From SHNJ01 sp964458615 (GTDB lineage: Bacteria; Pseudomonadota; Alphaproteobacteria; SHNJ01), in contig CAYWJR010000043.1 of NCBI GenBank assembly GCA_964458615.1, forward strand, positions 1-12,483: DNA of 12,483 bases, given 5' to 3'. Below are positions 6,501 through 12,483 of the stretch, piece after piece. The position numbers and the translations under genes are program-made. The notes under the pieces are model-generated. The model was not told where the DNA came from and ran no database searches. It was given only the letters and a program-made list of their open reading frames with translations. Position 1 is the stretch's first letter. Each line of letters begins with the position of its first letter.

Positions 6501-6551
6501 AAAAAAAATCTGTCAATTGTAGGAATTATTCCGCCGCCAGATTAGGCGGCG
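6501..6551 (-). terminator. candidate terminator region of the minus-strand Gln-rich gene
   Basis: A GC-rich stem of 7 perfect pairs (6532-6538 with 6545-6551, 6-nt loop) overlaps the stop of the minus-strand ORF. Reading leftward it is followed by a second small palindrome, GGAATTATTCC (6522-6532), and then by T8 on the minus strand (A8 at 6501-6508). The T-run is farther from the strong stem than is usual, so terminator function is plausible but not certain. Confidence 0.4.
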
Positions 6552-6871
6552 ATTTGGCGCATGCGTTCGGATAATGCCCGCATAACGGCAGGGCATCTTG
6601 CCAGGTGCGAGTATGTGGTTGCGTTCGGCACGGCGCCTATGAATGTCACCGTATCGGCCGCGCGCGCAATCGGTTGCGCGGAAACGGATTGCGCGGTTCC
6701 AACCAAGTGCTGCAAACCGGTTTGTTGTTCTGGGTTTTGCGGCTGCTGTTTTTGCTGGTTATTGCCATTGCCCGCTTCGGTGCGGCCAATGCGCCGCTCC
6801 CCGCCCAAGTTTGCAAGCAGGGCGGAATCGAATGAACCGGTAACCGGTTGCGGGTTGATCGATAAAAACAT
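6542..6871 (-). CDS. hypothetical Gln-rich small protein, 109 residues
   Basis: Not recognised. The product starts MFLSINPQPVTGSFDSALLA, has a Gln/Asn/Pro-rich middle (about 35-50, NNQQKQQPQNPEQQ) and ends in a possibly helical, basic tail (SHLARCPAVMRALSERMRQI). There is no signal peptide or known motif. It is chosen over the overlapping plus-strand ORF (6561-6965) because that one yields an implausible Cys cluster, whereas this one has a promoter and a terminator-like structure in the right places. The TTGCAA-17-TATATT promoter would start transcription at or next to the A of the ATG, so the mRNA may be leaderless; no SD is visible. It is the only internal gene on the minus strand. Existence as a protein is moderately supported. 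Confidence 0.5.
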   Translation of the reverse strand: MFLSINPQPVTGSFDSALLANLGGERRIGRTEAGNGNNQQKQQPQNPEQQTGLQHLVGTAQSVSAQPIARAADTVTFIGAVPNATTYSHLARCPAVMRALSERMRQIAA

Positions 6872-6877
6872 TCACGC

Positions 6878-6906
6878 AATATATCGCAAAAAGATACGTT
6901 TTGCAA
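6878..6906 (-). promoter_or_regulatory. candidate promoter for the minus-strand Gln-rich gene (leaderless)
   Basis: On the minus strand, TTGCAA (6906-6901) is followed after exactly 17 bp by TATATT (6883-6878), which is 5 of 6 consensus. Only 6 nt separate the -10 from the ATG at 6871, so the transcript would begin at the start codon. The -35 hexamer is palindromic and is shared with the uvrD promoter on the other strand. Confidence 0.45.
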
Positions 6907-6929
6907 GGATTGGATCAAGAGGGGATAAT
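6901..6929 (+). promoter_or_regulatory. candidate promoter of the uvrD-prmA-aminopeptidase operon
   Basis: TTGCAA (6901-6906) is followed after 17 bp by GATAAT (6924-6929), 5 of 6 consensus. Transcription would start near 6936 and give a leader of about 52 nt to the uvrD ATG. The -35 hexamer is the same palindrome used by the divergent promoter, so RNA polymerase probably cannot occupy both at once. Confidence 0.45.
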
Positions 6930-6959
6930 GAACCGGTTTTGTCGGTTCTTGCTTTGTTT
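6930..6959. promoter_or_regulatory. inverted repeat and LexA-like half-sites at the uvrD transcription start
   Basis: GAACCG (6930-6935) and CGGTTC (6943-6948) form a perfect 6-bp inverted repeat with a 7-nt centre, overlapping the predicted transcription start. The right arm also begins GTTC-N7-GTTT (6945-6959, read as GTTC 6945-6948 and GTTT 6956-6959). This is one base off the alphaproteobacterial LexA box GTTC-N7-GTTC. SOS control of a repair helicase would make sense, but the match is imperfect. Confidence 0.25.
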
Positions 6960-6987
6960 CTCTGATTAAATGGCTTAGAAATCAAGG

Positions 6988-9252
6988 ATGCAAAGCAATT
7001 TGGCCACCGCACAACCGCAATATCCGTATTTGGATGGATTGAATCCATCGCAACGCGCCGCCGTTGAAACGGTCGACGGGCCGGTTTTGGTTCTGGCCGG
7101 GGCGGGCACCGGAAAAACCCGCGTTTTAACGACACGTTTGGTGCATGTATTGGCGTTGGGTAAGGCGCGGCCATTTAATATTCTGGCCGTCACATTCACC
7201 AACAAGGCCGCGCGCGAAATGACCGAACGCGTATCGCGCATGGCGGGCGCGCATGCCGAAGGTTTGTGGCTGGGCACGTTTCACGCGCTAGCGGCGAAAA
7301 TTTTGCGCCGTCACGCCGATCTGGTCGGGTTGAAATCCAATTTCACCATTCTGGATTCCGACGATCAATTGCGGTTGTTGAAACAAATCATGCGCGACGA
7401 AAACATCGCCGAAGACAACGCGCCGCCGAAAATGATGATGGCCGTGATCCAGCGATGGAAAGACAAAGGTTTAACGCCCGATAAAATTTCCGCCGCCGAA
7501 TCGGGCGAATTGGCGGGCGGGCGCATGATCATGTTGTACCGCGCCTATCAATCGCGTTTGGTTGCGTTGAACGTCGCCGATTTCGGCGATTTGTTGCTGT
7601 ACAATCTGCAAATTTTTCAAAAACATCCCGCCATATTGCAACAATATCAAAATCTGTTCCGGTACATCTTGGTCGATGAATATCAGGACACGAACGTATC
7701 GCAATATTTATGGCTGCGTTTGTTGGCGCAGCAACATCAAAATATTTGTTGCGTCGGCGACGATGACCAATCGATTTATTCCTGGCGCGGCGCCGAAGTC
7801 GGCAATATTTTAAAATTCGACAAGGATTTCGCGGATGCGAAAATAATCCGGCTTGAACAAAATTACCGTTCGACGGGGCATATTTTGGCGGCGGCCAGCG
7901 CGGTGATTTCGCACAACGAAGAACGCCACGGCAAAACATTATGGACCGACGCCGATATGGGCGAGCCGATCAAAATCCGCAGTTGTTATGACGGCGAAGA
8001 CGAAGCGCGCGGCATAGGCGATGAAATCGAATCGGGTCAACGCGCGGGGATTAAATTGTCGGAAATGGCGGTGTTGGTGCGCGCCGGTTTTCAAACCCGC
8101 GAATTCGAAGAACGATTGATCCAATTGGGCGTTCCGTACAAGGTGGTCGGCGGTTTGCGGTTTTACGAACGCGCCGAAATCCGCGATGCGATCGCGTATT
8201 TGCGCCTGATCGTATCGCCGTCGGACGATTTGGCGTTTGAACGCATCGTGAATACGCCGCGGCGCGGCATCGGCGAAGCCAGCGTGCAAATATTGCATCA
8301 ATATGCCCGCGCCCATGGGGTCAGTTTGTTCGAATCGACCTTGCGCCTGGTGGAAACCGATGAAATTCGCGGCGCGGCGCGCAAAAATTTGCGCCAGTTC
8401 GTAACCGACATCGGACGTTGGGCGAAAATGGCCGACACCATGCCGCACCCGGAATTGGCGCAAACCGTTCTCGAAGAATCGGGATACACGGCGATGTTGC
8501 AAAACGACAAATCGATCGAAGCGCCGGGGCGGCTTGAAAATTTAAAGGAATTGATCAACGCCATGGCGGAATACGAAAATCTGCTTGGGTTTTTGGAACA
8601 TGTCAGTTTGGTGATGGACAATAACGACGATATGTCGACCGATATGGTGTCACTGATGACGTTGCATGGCGCCAAAGGTTTGGAATTCGATTATGTATTC
8701 CTGCCGGGATGGGAAGAAGGCATTTTCCCAAGCCAGAAATCCATGGATGAAAACGGCGCGACCGGATTGGAAGAAGAACGGCGTTTGGCGTATGTCGGTT
8801 TGACGCGCGCGAAAAAACGCGCCTTTGTATCGTTCGCGCATTCGCGACGTGTTTACAATCAGTGGCAAAACAATATGCAAAGCCGGTTTATCGGCGAAAT
8901 TCCGCAAAAACATATCGATTTCGTCGACGGATCCAGGCGCCAATTCGGCGGATATATGGGAAGCGCGCGCGGATATGGCGGCGAACGGGGCGGCGGGCGC
9001 GGCGGGCGCGGCGGCGCGGATTATAATTGGGATTCATACCGTGGCGGCGGACGCTCATCGATGATCGATGTTACGCCGCGCCGCATCGAATCCAGCATGC
9101 AATCCGAATCCGGTTTTTCGGTCGGAAAACGCGTGTTCCATCAAAAATTCGGATACGGCAAAATCGTTGCCGTCGATCATGACAAATTGGAAATCGATTT
9201 CGAAAAGGCAGGACGCAAAAAAGTGGTCGAATCATTCGTGACGGCGGTGTAA
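6988..9252 (+). CDS. uvrD: UvrD/PcrA-family superfamily 1 3'-5' DNA helicase
   Basis: A 754-residue ATP-dependent helicase of nucleotide excision and mismatch repair; it also removes stalled RNA polymerase and recombination filaments. SF1 motifs run in order: Q motif LNPSQRAAV (18-26), Walker A AGAGTGKT (37-44), TFTNKAAREM (69-78), GTFHAL, motif II LVDEYQDTN (228-236), GDDDQSIYSWRGA (257-269), QNYRST (291-296), GAKGLEFDYVFLPG (561-574) and VGLTRAKKR (603-611). After the helicase core comes a Gly/Arg-rich linker (about 654-689), then a C-terminal Tudor-like domain (about 709-754, GKRVFHQKFGYGKIVAVDHDKLEIDF) of the kind that binds RNA polymerase. The start is fixed by an in-frame stop at 6976-6978. 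The AAGG directly abuts the ATG, so the SD spacing is poor. The product could equally be named PcrA. It heads a plus-strand operon, with prmA 4 nt downstream. Confidence 0.95.
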   Translation: MQSNLATAQPQYPYLDGLNPSQRAAVETVDGPVLVLAGAGTGKTRVLTTRLVHVLALGKARPFNILAVTFTNKAAREMTERVSRMAGAHAEGLWLGTFHALAAKILRRHADLVGLKSNFTILDSDDQLRLLKQIMRDENIAEDNAPPKMMMAVIQRWKDKGLTPDKISAAESGELAGGRMIMLYRAYQSRLVALNVADFGDLLLYNLQIFQKHPAILQQYQNLFRYILVDEYQDTNVSQYLWLRLLAQQHQNICCVGDDDQSIYSWRGAEVGNILKFDKDFADAKIIRLEQNYRSTGHILAAASAVISHNEERHGKTLWTDADMGEPIKIRSCYDGEDEARGIGDEIESGQRAGIKLSEMAVLVRAGFQTREFEERLIQLGVPYKVVGGLRFYERAEIRDAIAYLRLIVSPSDDLAFERIVNTPRRGIGEASVQILHQYARAHGVSLFESTLRLVETDEIRGAARKNLRQFVTDIGRWAKMADTMPHPELAQTVLEESGYTAMLQNDKSIEAPGRLENLKELINAMAEYENLLGFLEHVSLVMDNNDDMSTDMVSLMTLHGAKGLEFDYVFLPGWEEGIFPSQKSMDENGATGLEEERRLAYVGLTRAKKRAFVSFAHSRRVYNQWQNNMQSRFIGEIPQKHIDFVDGSRRQFGGYMGSARGYGGERGGGRGGRGGADYNWDSYRGGGRSSMIDVTPRRIESSMQSESGFSVGKRVFHQKFGYGKIVAVDHDKLEIDFEKAGRKKVVESFVTAV

Positions 9253-9256
9253 CGGC

Positions 9257-10132
9257 ATGTTTCAATTATCCATCAAATTGGATCAACGCCACGCGTTCAT
9301 GGCCGAAGAAATTTTGTCGGGCATGGCATTGGCGGTGACATGGTTCGAAGAACCGGGGCAAAAAACCGCATCTGCGGAGGAATTCGCGGAACGCTGGCAA
9401 TTGGACGCGATTTTTCAATCCAAGCCCGATTTGGCGAAAATAAGAAAGATGTTGCAATCTGCGGGGTGCGAATGGCGGGTGATGCGGTTGCAAAAATTGC
9501 CGCAAACCGATTGGTTGAAAAAAAATCAGGAATCTTTCGCCCCGATCCGCGCCGGGCGTTTTTATGTGCATCCCAGCGATAAACCGAAATTGCCGCCCGC
9601 CGTGCAACCGATTGTAATCGATGCCGCAACGGCATTTGGCACCGGGCAACATTCCAGCACGTGGGGATGTTTGGTGGCGATCGACCGCCTGTCCCGCGCG
9701 CACAAATTTTCCAATATTTGCGATATGGGTTGCGGCACGGCGATTTTATCGATGGCCGCCGCGCGGATTTTTCCACGCGCGCGCAATTTGGCGGTCGATA
9801 TCGATCCCGAGGCGGCGCGCGTGGCCAAAATCAATTTACGTTGCAACAAATTGCATGGCCGGATTCACGCGGGCGTGTCCAAGGGATTTAAACCCGCGAT
9901 TGCCCGCAATCGCGGCCAATATGATTTGGTTCTGGCCAATATTCTGGCTAAACCGTTATCGTTGATGGCGCGGGATATGCGCGGCGTTGTCAAAAAAGGC
10001 GGGTTTGTGGTGTTATCCGGCTTGCTGGCCAATCAGGAACGCAAGGTCGCGATGGCGTATGCGCAACAGGGGATGCGATTCTGCGGCCGCATTACCCGCG
10101 ATGGCTGGCACACGCTGGTTTTCCAAGCCTAA
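9257..10132 (+). CDS. prmA: ribosomal protein L11 methyltransferase
   Basis: A 291-residue enzyme, close to the E. coli length of 293. It uses SAM to trimethylate Lys/N-terminal amino groups of ribosomal protein L11. The small N-terminal L11-recognition domain covers about 1-90. The linker DWLKKNQESFAPIRAGRFYV (85-104) is typical. The catalytic domain has FGTGQHSST (127-135), motif I DMGCGTAILSMAAA (156-169), acidic DIDPEA (181-186), the substrate loop LANIL (226-230) and GGFVVLSGLLANQ. It starts 4 nt after the uvrD stop and ends 8 nt before the aminopeptidase gene, so it is presumably cotranscribed and translationally coupled. No own promoter is visible. Confidence 0.92.
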   Translation: MFQLSIKLDQRHAFMAEEILSGMALAVTWFEEPGQKTASAEEFAERWQLDAIFQSKPDLAKIRKMLQSAGCEWRVMRLQKLPQTDWLKKNQESFAPIRAGRFYVHPSDKPKLPPAVQPIVIDAATAFGTGQHSSTWGCLVAIDRLSRAHKFSNICDMGCGTAILSMAAARIFPRARNLAVDIDPEAARVAKINLRCNKLHGRIHAGVSKGFKPAIARNRGQYDLVLANILAKPLSLMARDMRGVVKKGGFVVLSGLLANQERKVAMAYAQQGMRFCGRITRDGWHTLVFQA

Positions 10133-10140
10133 ATTAGAAT

Positions 10141-11892
10141 ATGTCTTTATCCCAATTGCGGCAAAAATTACGCGGCCTTAATCTCGATGGATTCATCGTG
10201 CCGCATGCCGATGAATACCAAAACGAATATTTACCGCCCTGCAACGAACGGCTGGCATATATAACCGGGTTCACGGGATCGGCGGGCGCCGCGATTATAT
10301 TGATGGACAAGGCGGCGGTGTTCGCCGACGGGCGTTACACAATTCAGGTCGCCAAAGAAGTCGATAAAAAGCAATTTCAAATTTGCCATCTAATCGAAAA
10401 TCCGCCGTCCGAATGGATTGCGGCGAACGCGCCCAAAAATGCGAAAATCGGATATGACCCGGCATTGCACACGCCCGCCGAATTGGCGCGGTATTTTGCC
10501 GCCGCCAAAATAAATAAAATCCAATTGGTTGCAACCGAACAAAACCCGGTCGATGCCGTATGGCTGTCGCGCCCCGCCGCGCCGCAAAGCAAAATTGAAA
10601 TTTGGGATAAAAAATACGCTGGGCAAGGCATGGCCGAAAAACGCGCGCAAATCGCGGAAATCGTGCGGTCTGCCGGGTGTGACGCCGCGATATTGACGCA
10701 ACCTGATTCCATCGCCTGGATTTTGAATATTCGCGGCAACGATGTGGAATTCAATCCGCTGTCTTTGGCGTTCGCGGTTTTGCGCGCCGATGCGTCGGTT
10801 GATTTGTATATCGATGATAAAAAATTGACGCCGCAGGTAAAAAAATATTTCGGCAATGCGGTTTCGCCGCGCAACCCGGCCGATTTGTGGGCGGATTTGA
10901 AATTGTTGGGCGGGAAAAAAATATGGATCGATCCGTTGACCGTCAATGCGCGGATCGAAGCGGCTTTGATGGATGCGGGCGCGCAATTGCACCGGGCGGA
11001 TGATCCATGCGTTTTACCCAAATCGTGCAAGAATAAAACCGAACAAAACGGCATGCGCGCCGCGCACAAACGCGATGGCGTGGCGATGGTAAAATTTCTG
11101 GCGTGGATGTCGGCGCAAAATCCGGCGCGGCACGACGAGATTTCGGTGGACACAAGGTTGCAACAATTCCGCGCGATGGATAAATCCTATCGCGGCGATT
11201 CGTTTGCGACCATCGCGGGATTTGGCAAAAACGGCGCGATTGTGCATTACCGCGCCAATCCCAAAACCAAATCGAAATTGTCGGCCAATAACATATTATT
11301 ATTGGATTCAGGGGCGCAATATTTGGATGGCACGACCGACATTACCCGCACCATTTCGTTGGGCAAGGTTTCGGGCGAACAACGCGACCGGTTCACCCGC
11401 GTGTTGCGCGGCCATATTGCATTGGCGATGGCGCAATTCCCGGCGGGCACCAGCGGCAGTCAACTAGATAGTTTGGCGCGGCAGTTTTTATGGGAAATTG
11501 GATTGGATTACGACCATGGCACGGGACATGGCGTTGGATGTTATTTATGCGTTCACGAAGGCCCGCAACGCATCAGCAAAAATCCAAGCCGTGTCGCGTT
11601 GCGCCCCGGCATGGTGATTTCGAACGAACCCGGATATTATAAAACCGGCGCGTATGGAATTCGGATTGAAAATTTGATCATGGTTCAGCCGGTCAAAGGC
11701 AAAAAGGGCTTTTTGAAATTCGAAACGCTGACATTGGCGCCGATCGACCGGAAATTGATCGATCCAAAAATGATGACCCGTGTTGAATTACAATGGCTGA
11801 ACGATTACCACGCGCGCGTGTACCGCGAATTGCACAAAAAACTGGATAAAAAAACCGCCGCCTGGTTGAAACGCGCGACCGCGAAAATATAG
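10141..11892 (+). CDS. pepP: Xaa-Pro aminopeptidase (aminopeptidase P, M24B family, long XPNPEP1-like type)
   Basis: A 583-residue metallopeptidase that removes the N-terminal residue ahead of proline. It is longer than E. coli PepP (441) and resembles the three-domain XPNPEP1 class: two creatinase-like N-terminal domains (about 1-130 starting LRQKLRGLNLDGFIVPHADE, and about 140-300) and a C-terminal pita-bread domain (about 310-540). The dinuclear metal ligands are all present: Asp389 (LLDSGAQY), Asp400 (GTTDITRT), His463 (GTGHGVG), Glu496 (SNEPGYY) and Glu510 (IRIENL). The spacing closely follows human XPNPEP1. VHEGP, with a second conserved His, is also intact. No signal peptide is seen, so it is cytoplasmic. 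The start lies 8 nt behind prmA with only a weak SD, consistent with coupling. The symbol is by family; another name such as ampP is possible. Confidence 0.92.
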   Translation: MSLSQLRQKLRGLNLDGFIVPHADEYQNEYLPPCNERLAYITGFTGSAGAAIILMDKAAVFADGRYTIQVAKEVDKKQFQICHLIENPPSEWIAANAPKNAKIGYDPALHTPAELARYFAAAKINKIQLVATEQNPVDAVWLSRPAAPQSKIEIWDKKYAGQGMAEKRAQIAEIVRSAGCDAAILTQPDSIAWILNIRGNDVEFNPLSLAFAVLRADASVDLYIDDKKLTPQVKKYFGNAVSPRNPADLWADLKLLGGKKIWIDPLTVNARIEAALMDAGAQLHRADDPCVLPKSCKNKTEQNGMRAAHKRDGVAMVKFLAWMSAQNPARHDEISVDTRLQQFRAMDKSYRGDSFATIAGFGKNGAIVHYRANPKTKSKLSANNILLLDSGAQYLDGTTDITRTISLGKVSGEQRDRFTRVLRGHIALAMAQFPAGTSGSQLDSLARQFLWEIGLDYDHGTGHGVGCYLCVHEGPQRISKNPSRVALRPGMVISNEPGYYKTGAYGIRIENLIMVQPVKGKKGFLKFETLTLAPIDRKLIDPKMMTRVELQWLNDYHARVYRELHKKLDKKTAAWLKRATAKI

Positions 11893-11908
11893 ATTTTCCT
11901 TAAAATCT
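11891..11908 (+). terminator. AT-rich hairpin at the end of the aminopeptidase gene
   Basis: AGATTTT (11891-11897) and AAAATCT (11902-11908) form a perfect 7-bp stem with a 4-nt loop that overlaps the stop codon. No T-run follows, so terminator function is weakly supported. Confidence 0.25.
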
Positions 11909-11937
11909 CAAGAGTTGACATATATATCTTTTAAGGA
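11897..11937. promoter_or_regulatory. consensus -35 inside a 9-bp inverted repeat, candidate regulated promoter of the last orphan gene
   Basis: TTGACA at 11915-11920 is a perfect -35 hexamer. The best-spaced -10 (TATTTA, 11938-11943, 17 bp) matches poorly, which suggests activator dependence or another sigma factor. TCCTTAAAA (11897-11905) and TTTTAAGGA (11929-11937) are perfect inverted repeats that flank the -35 with a 23-nt centre. The left arm overlaps the small hairpin at 11891-11908. Regulation is inferred from geometry only. Confidence 0.4.
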
Positions 11938-11972
11938 TATTTATAGCGCTTATTGTGTGAAGGAGAGGCCGA

Positions 11973-12347
11973 ATGAAAACCAGCTATTTTTTAGACAACA
12001 AATTGCTTACCGTTCAGAAAAATCAGGATAATTCCGTATGGGTCAGCAAGCCGGATAGCATTTCTTATGGATTTTTGAAAGGTGGCCGAGAATGGGTTTT
12101 TCAGAGCCCGCATTCGGACAGCGTATTGATTTTTACTTTAGATCCTAGTCGCCCGGCTGGCCACGCAATCACCAGCGCTATTCACACCGGAAGAGGCAGA
12201 TCGACCAGCCCGAATGCTGTTGCGAAAACGAGTTCGTTTGTCCAGGGCGCGAGAGTGGTTTATGCAAGCCTGTTTCAGCGCGGCATATTAACCGCTCCAA
12301 AAGGAAGCGTTCATGCCGCAGTTTTGCGGTTAACGCGCGTAAGATAA
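11973..12347 (+). CDS. hypothetical protein, 124 residues
   Basis: Not recognised. It has a strong SD (AAGGAG, 11960-11965, 7-nt spacing) and a consensus -35 upstream, so it is probably an independently expressed gene rather than part of the aminopeptidase operon. The sequence looks beta-rich at first (SYFLDNKLLTVQKNQDNSVW, SYGFLKGGREWVFQSP, SVLIFTLD). It then has a Gly/Arg/Ser/Thr segment (about 68-90, HTGRGRSTSPNAVAKTSS) and a basic end (VLRLTRVR). There is no signal peptide, membrane segment or Cys. Codon use is slightly more mixed than in the neighbouring core genes. The gene converges with the probable ligA end. Confidence 0.65.
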   Translation: MKTSYFLDNKLLTVQKNQDNSVWVSKPDSISYGFLKGGREWVFQSPHSDSVLIFTLDPSRPAGHAITSAIHTGRGRSTSPNAVAKTSSFVQGARVVYASLFQRGILTAPKGSVHAAVLRLTRVR

Positions 12348-12355
12348 AGTAATTC

Positions 12356-12389
12356 AAAAAACGACCGCTTATGTTTGGGATCGCAATCG
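12356..12389 (-). terminator. candidate intrinsic terminator of the minus-strand ligase gene
   Basis: On the minus strand, CGATTGC (12389-12383) pairs with GCGGTCG (12368-12362) over 7 bp, including two G-U pairs. The 14-nt loop is rather long. T6 follows directly (A6 on plus, 12356-12361). Its position 14 nt behind the ligA stop fits. Confidence 0.45.
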
Positions 12390-12402
12390 GACAGGTTTGG
12401 TG

Positions 12403-12483
12403 TTATTGCGAAATTAATCGCAACCACTCATCTTCCGATAAAATTTTCACGCCCAGTTCCTGCGCCGCTTTCGCCTTGGATCC
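12403..12483 (-). CDS. ligA: C-terminal end of NAD-dependent DNA ligase (partial)
   Basis: The last 26 codons and the TAA stop of a minus-strand gene running off the right edge. The residues read GSKAKAAQELGV, then KILSEDEWLRLISQ. This is the typical last part of the BRCT domain of LigA (G-S-K-x-x-K/A-A-x-E-L-G-hydrophobic-x-hydrophobic-hydrophobic-S/D-E-x-E/W-L). LigA seals nicks during replication and repair. Other BRCT proteins end in a similar way, but in bacteria LigA is by far the commonest. It converges with the 124-residue orphan gene. Confidence 0.8.
   Translation of the reverse strand, partial: GSKAKAAQELGVKILSEDEWLRLISQ

Noticed and set aside
6561..6965. Plus-strand 134-residue ORF with a Cys-rich centre
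   Set aside because: It lies opposite the minus-strand Gln-rich ORF, runs through the divergent promoter and has no SD. The Cys cluster is the reverse reading of Gln/Pro codons.
12478..12483. GGATCC at the very end as a cloning junction
   Set aside because: The ligA frame reads through it as Gly-Ser, as expected for the BRCT domain, so it looks natural or is just the window edge.

Overview
The window looks like a chromosomal segment from an alphaproteobacterium. This is an inference from gene content: an ArsR-type regulator fused to a SAM-methyltransferase domain in front of metF, cobalamin-independent MetE, and a uvrD-prmA-aminopeptidase P run. The recognised genes have roughly even base composition and a consistent codon style. 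The intergenic stretches and one orphan gene are clearly AT-richer. No rRNA, tRNA, CRISPR array, transposase or integrase was seen.

Left part (1-4734): an AT-rich leader, then a methionine block. An ArsR-methyltransferase fusion regulator (245-1246) overlaps metF (1243-2235) by an ATGA junction. After a 117-bp regulatory gap carrying an inverted repeat and three 16-bp tandem repeats comes metE (2353-4734). MetF makes 5-methyl-THF and MetE uses it to methylate homocysteine. The regulator plausibly senses SAM or SAH, so this is a self-contained methionine/SAM control unit. MetE carries an unusual His-rich insertion.

Middle part (4735-6987): directly behind metE is a perfect 28-bp palindrome whose 16-bp core is an exact match to the chromosomal ParB-binding parS consensus. 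This suggests the window lies in the origin-proximal part of the chromosome. Then come genes I do not recognise: a 50-codon ORF and a 185-codon ORF in the same frame separated only by a TAG; an AT-rich membrane-protein gene (5801-6430) behind a perfect 10-bp inverted repeat that frames a -10-like box; and a small Gln-rich ORF on the minus strand (6542-6871).

Right part (6988-12483): a tight plus-strand run of uvrD/pcrA helicase, prmA and a long-type Xaa-Pro aminopeptidase, with gaps of 4 and 8 nt. It is followed by another orphan gene (11973-12347) with a strong SD and a consensus -35. The window ends in the last 26 codons of a convergent minus-strand gene that reads like the BRCT end of NAD-dependent DNA ligase (ligA). 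The minus-strand ORF at 6542-6871 and uvrD appear to be driven by divergent promoters that share one palindromic TTGCAA -35 hexamer.

The best candidates for unusual biology are the parS palindrome doubling as a metE terminator, the TAG-split orphan gene, the shared -35 divergent promoter with a probably leaderless transcript, the operator-like repeats, and the His-rich MetE loop. I did not find convincing evidence for a complete novel multi-gene system.
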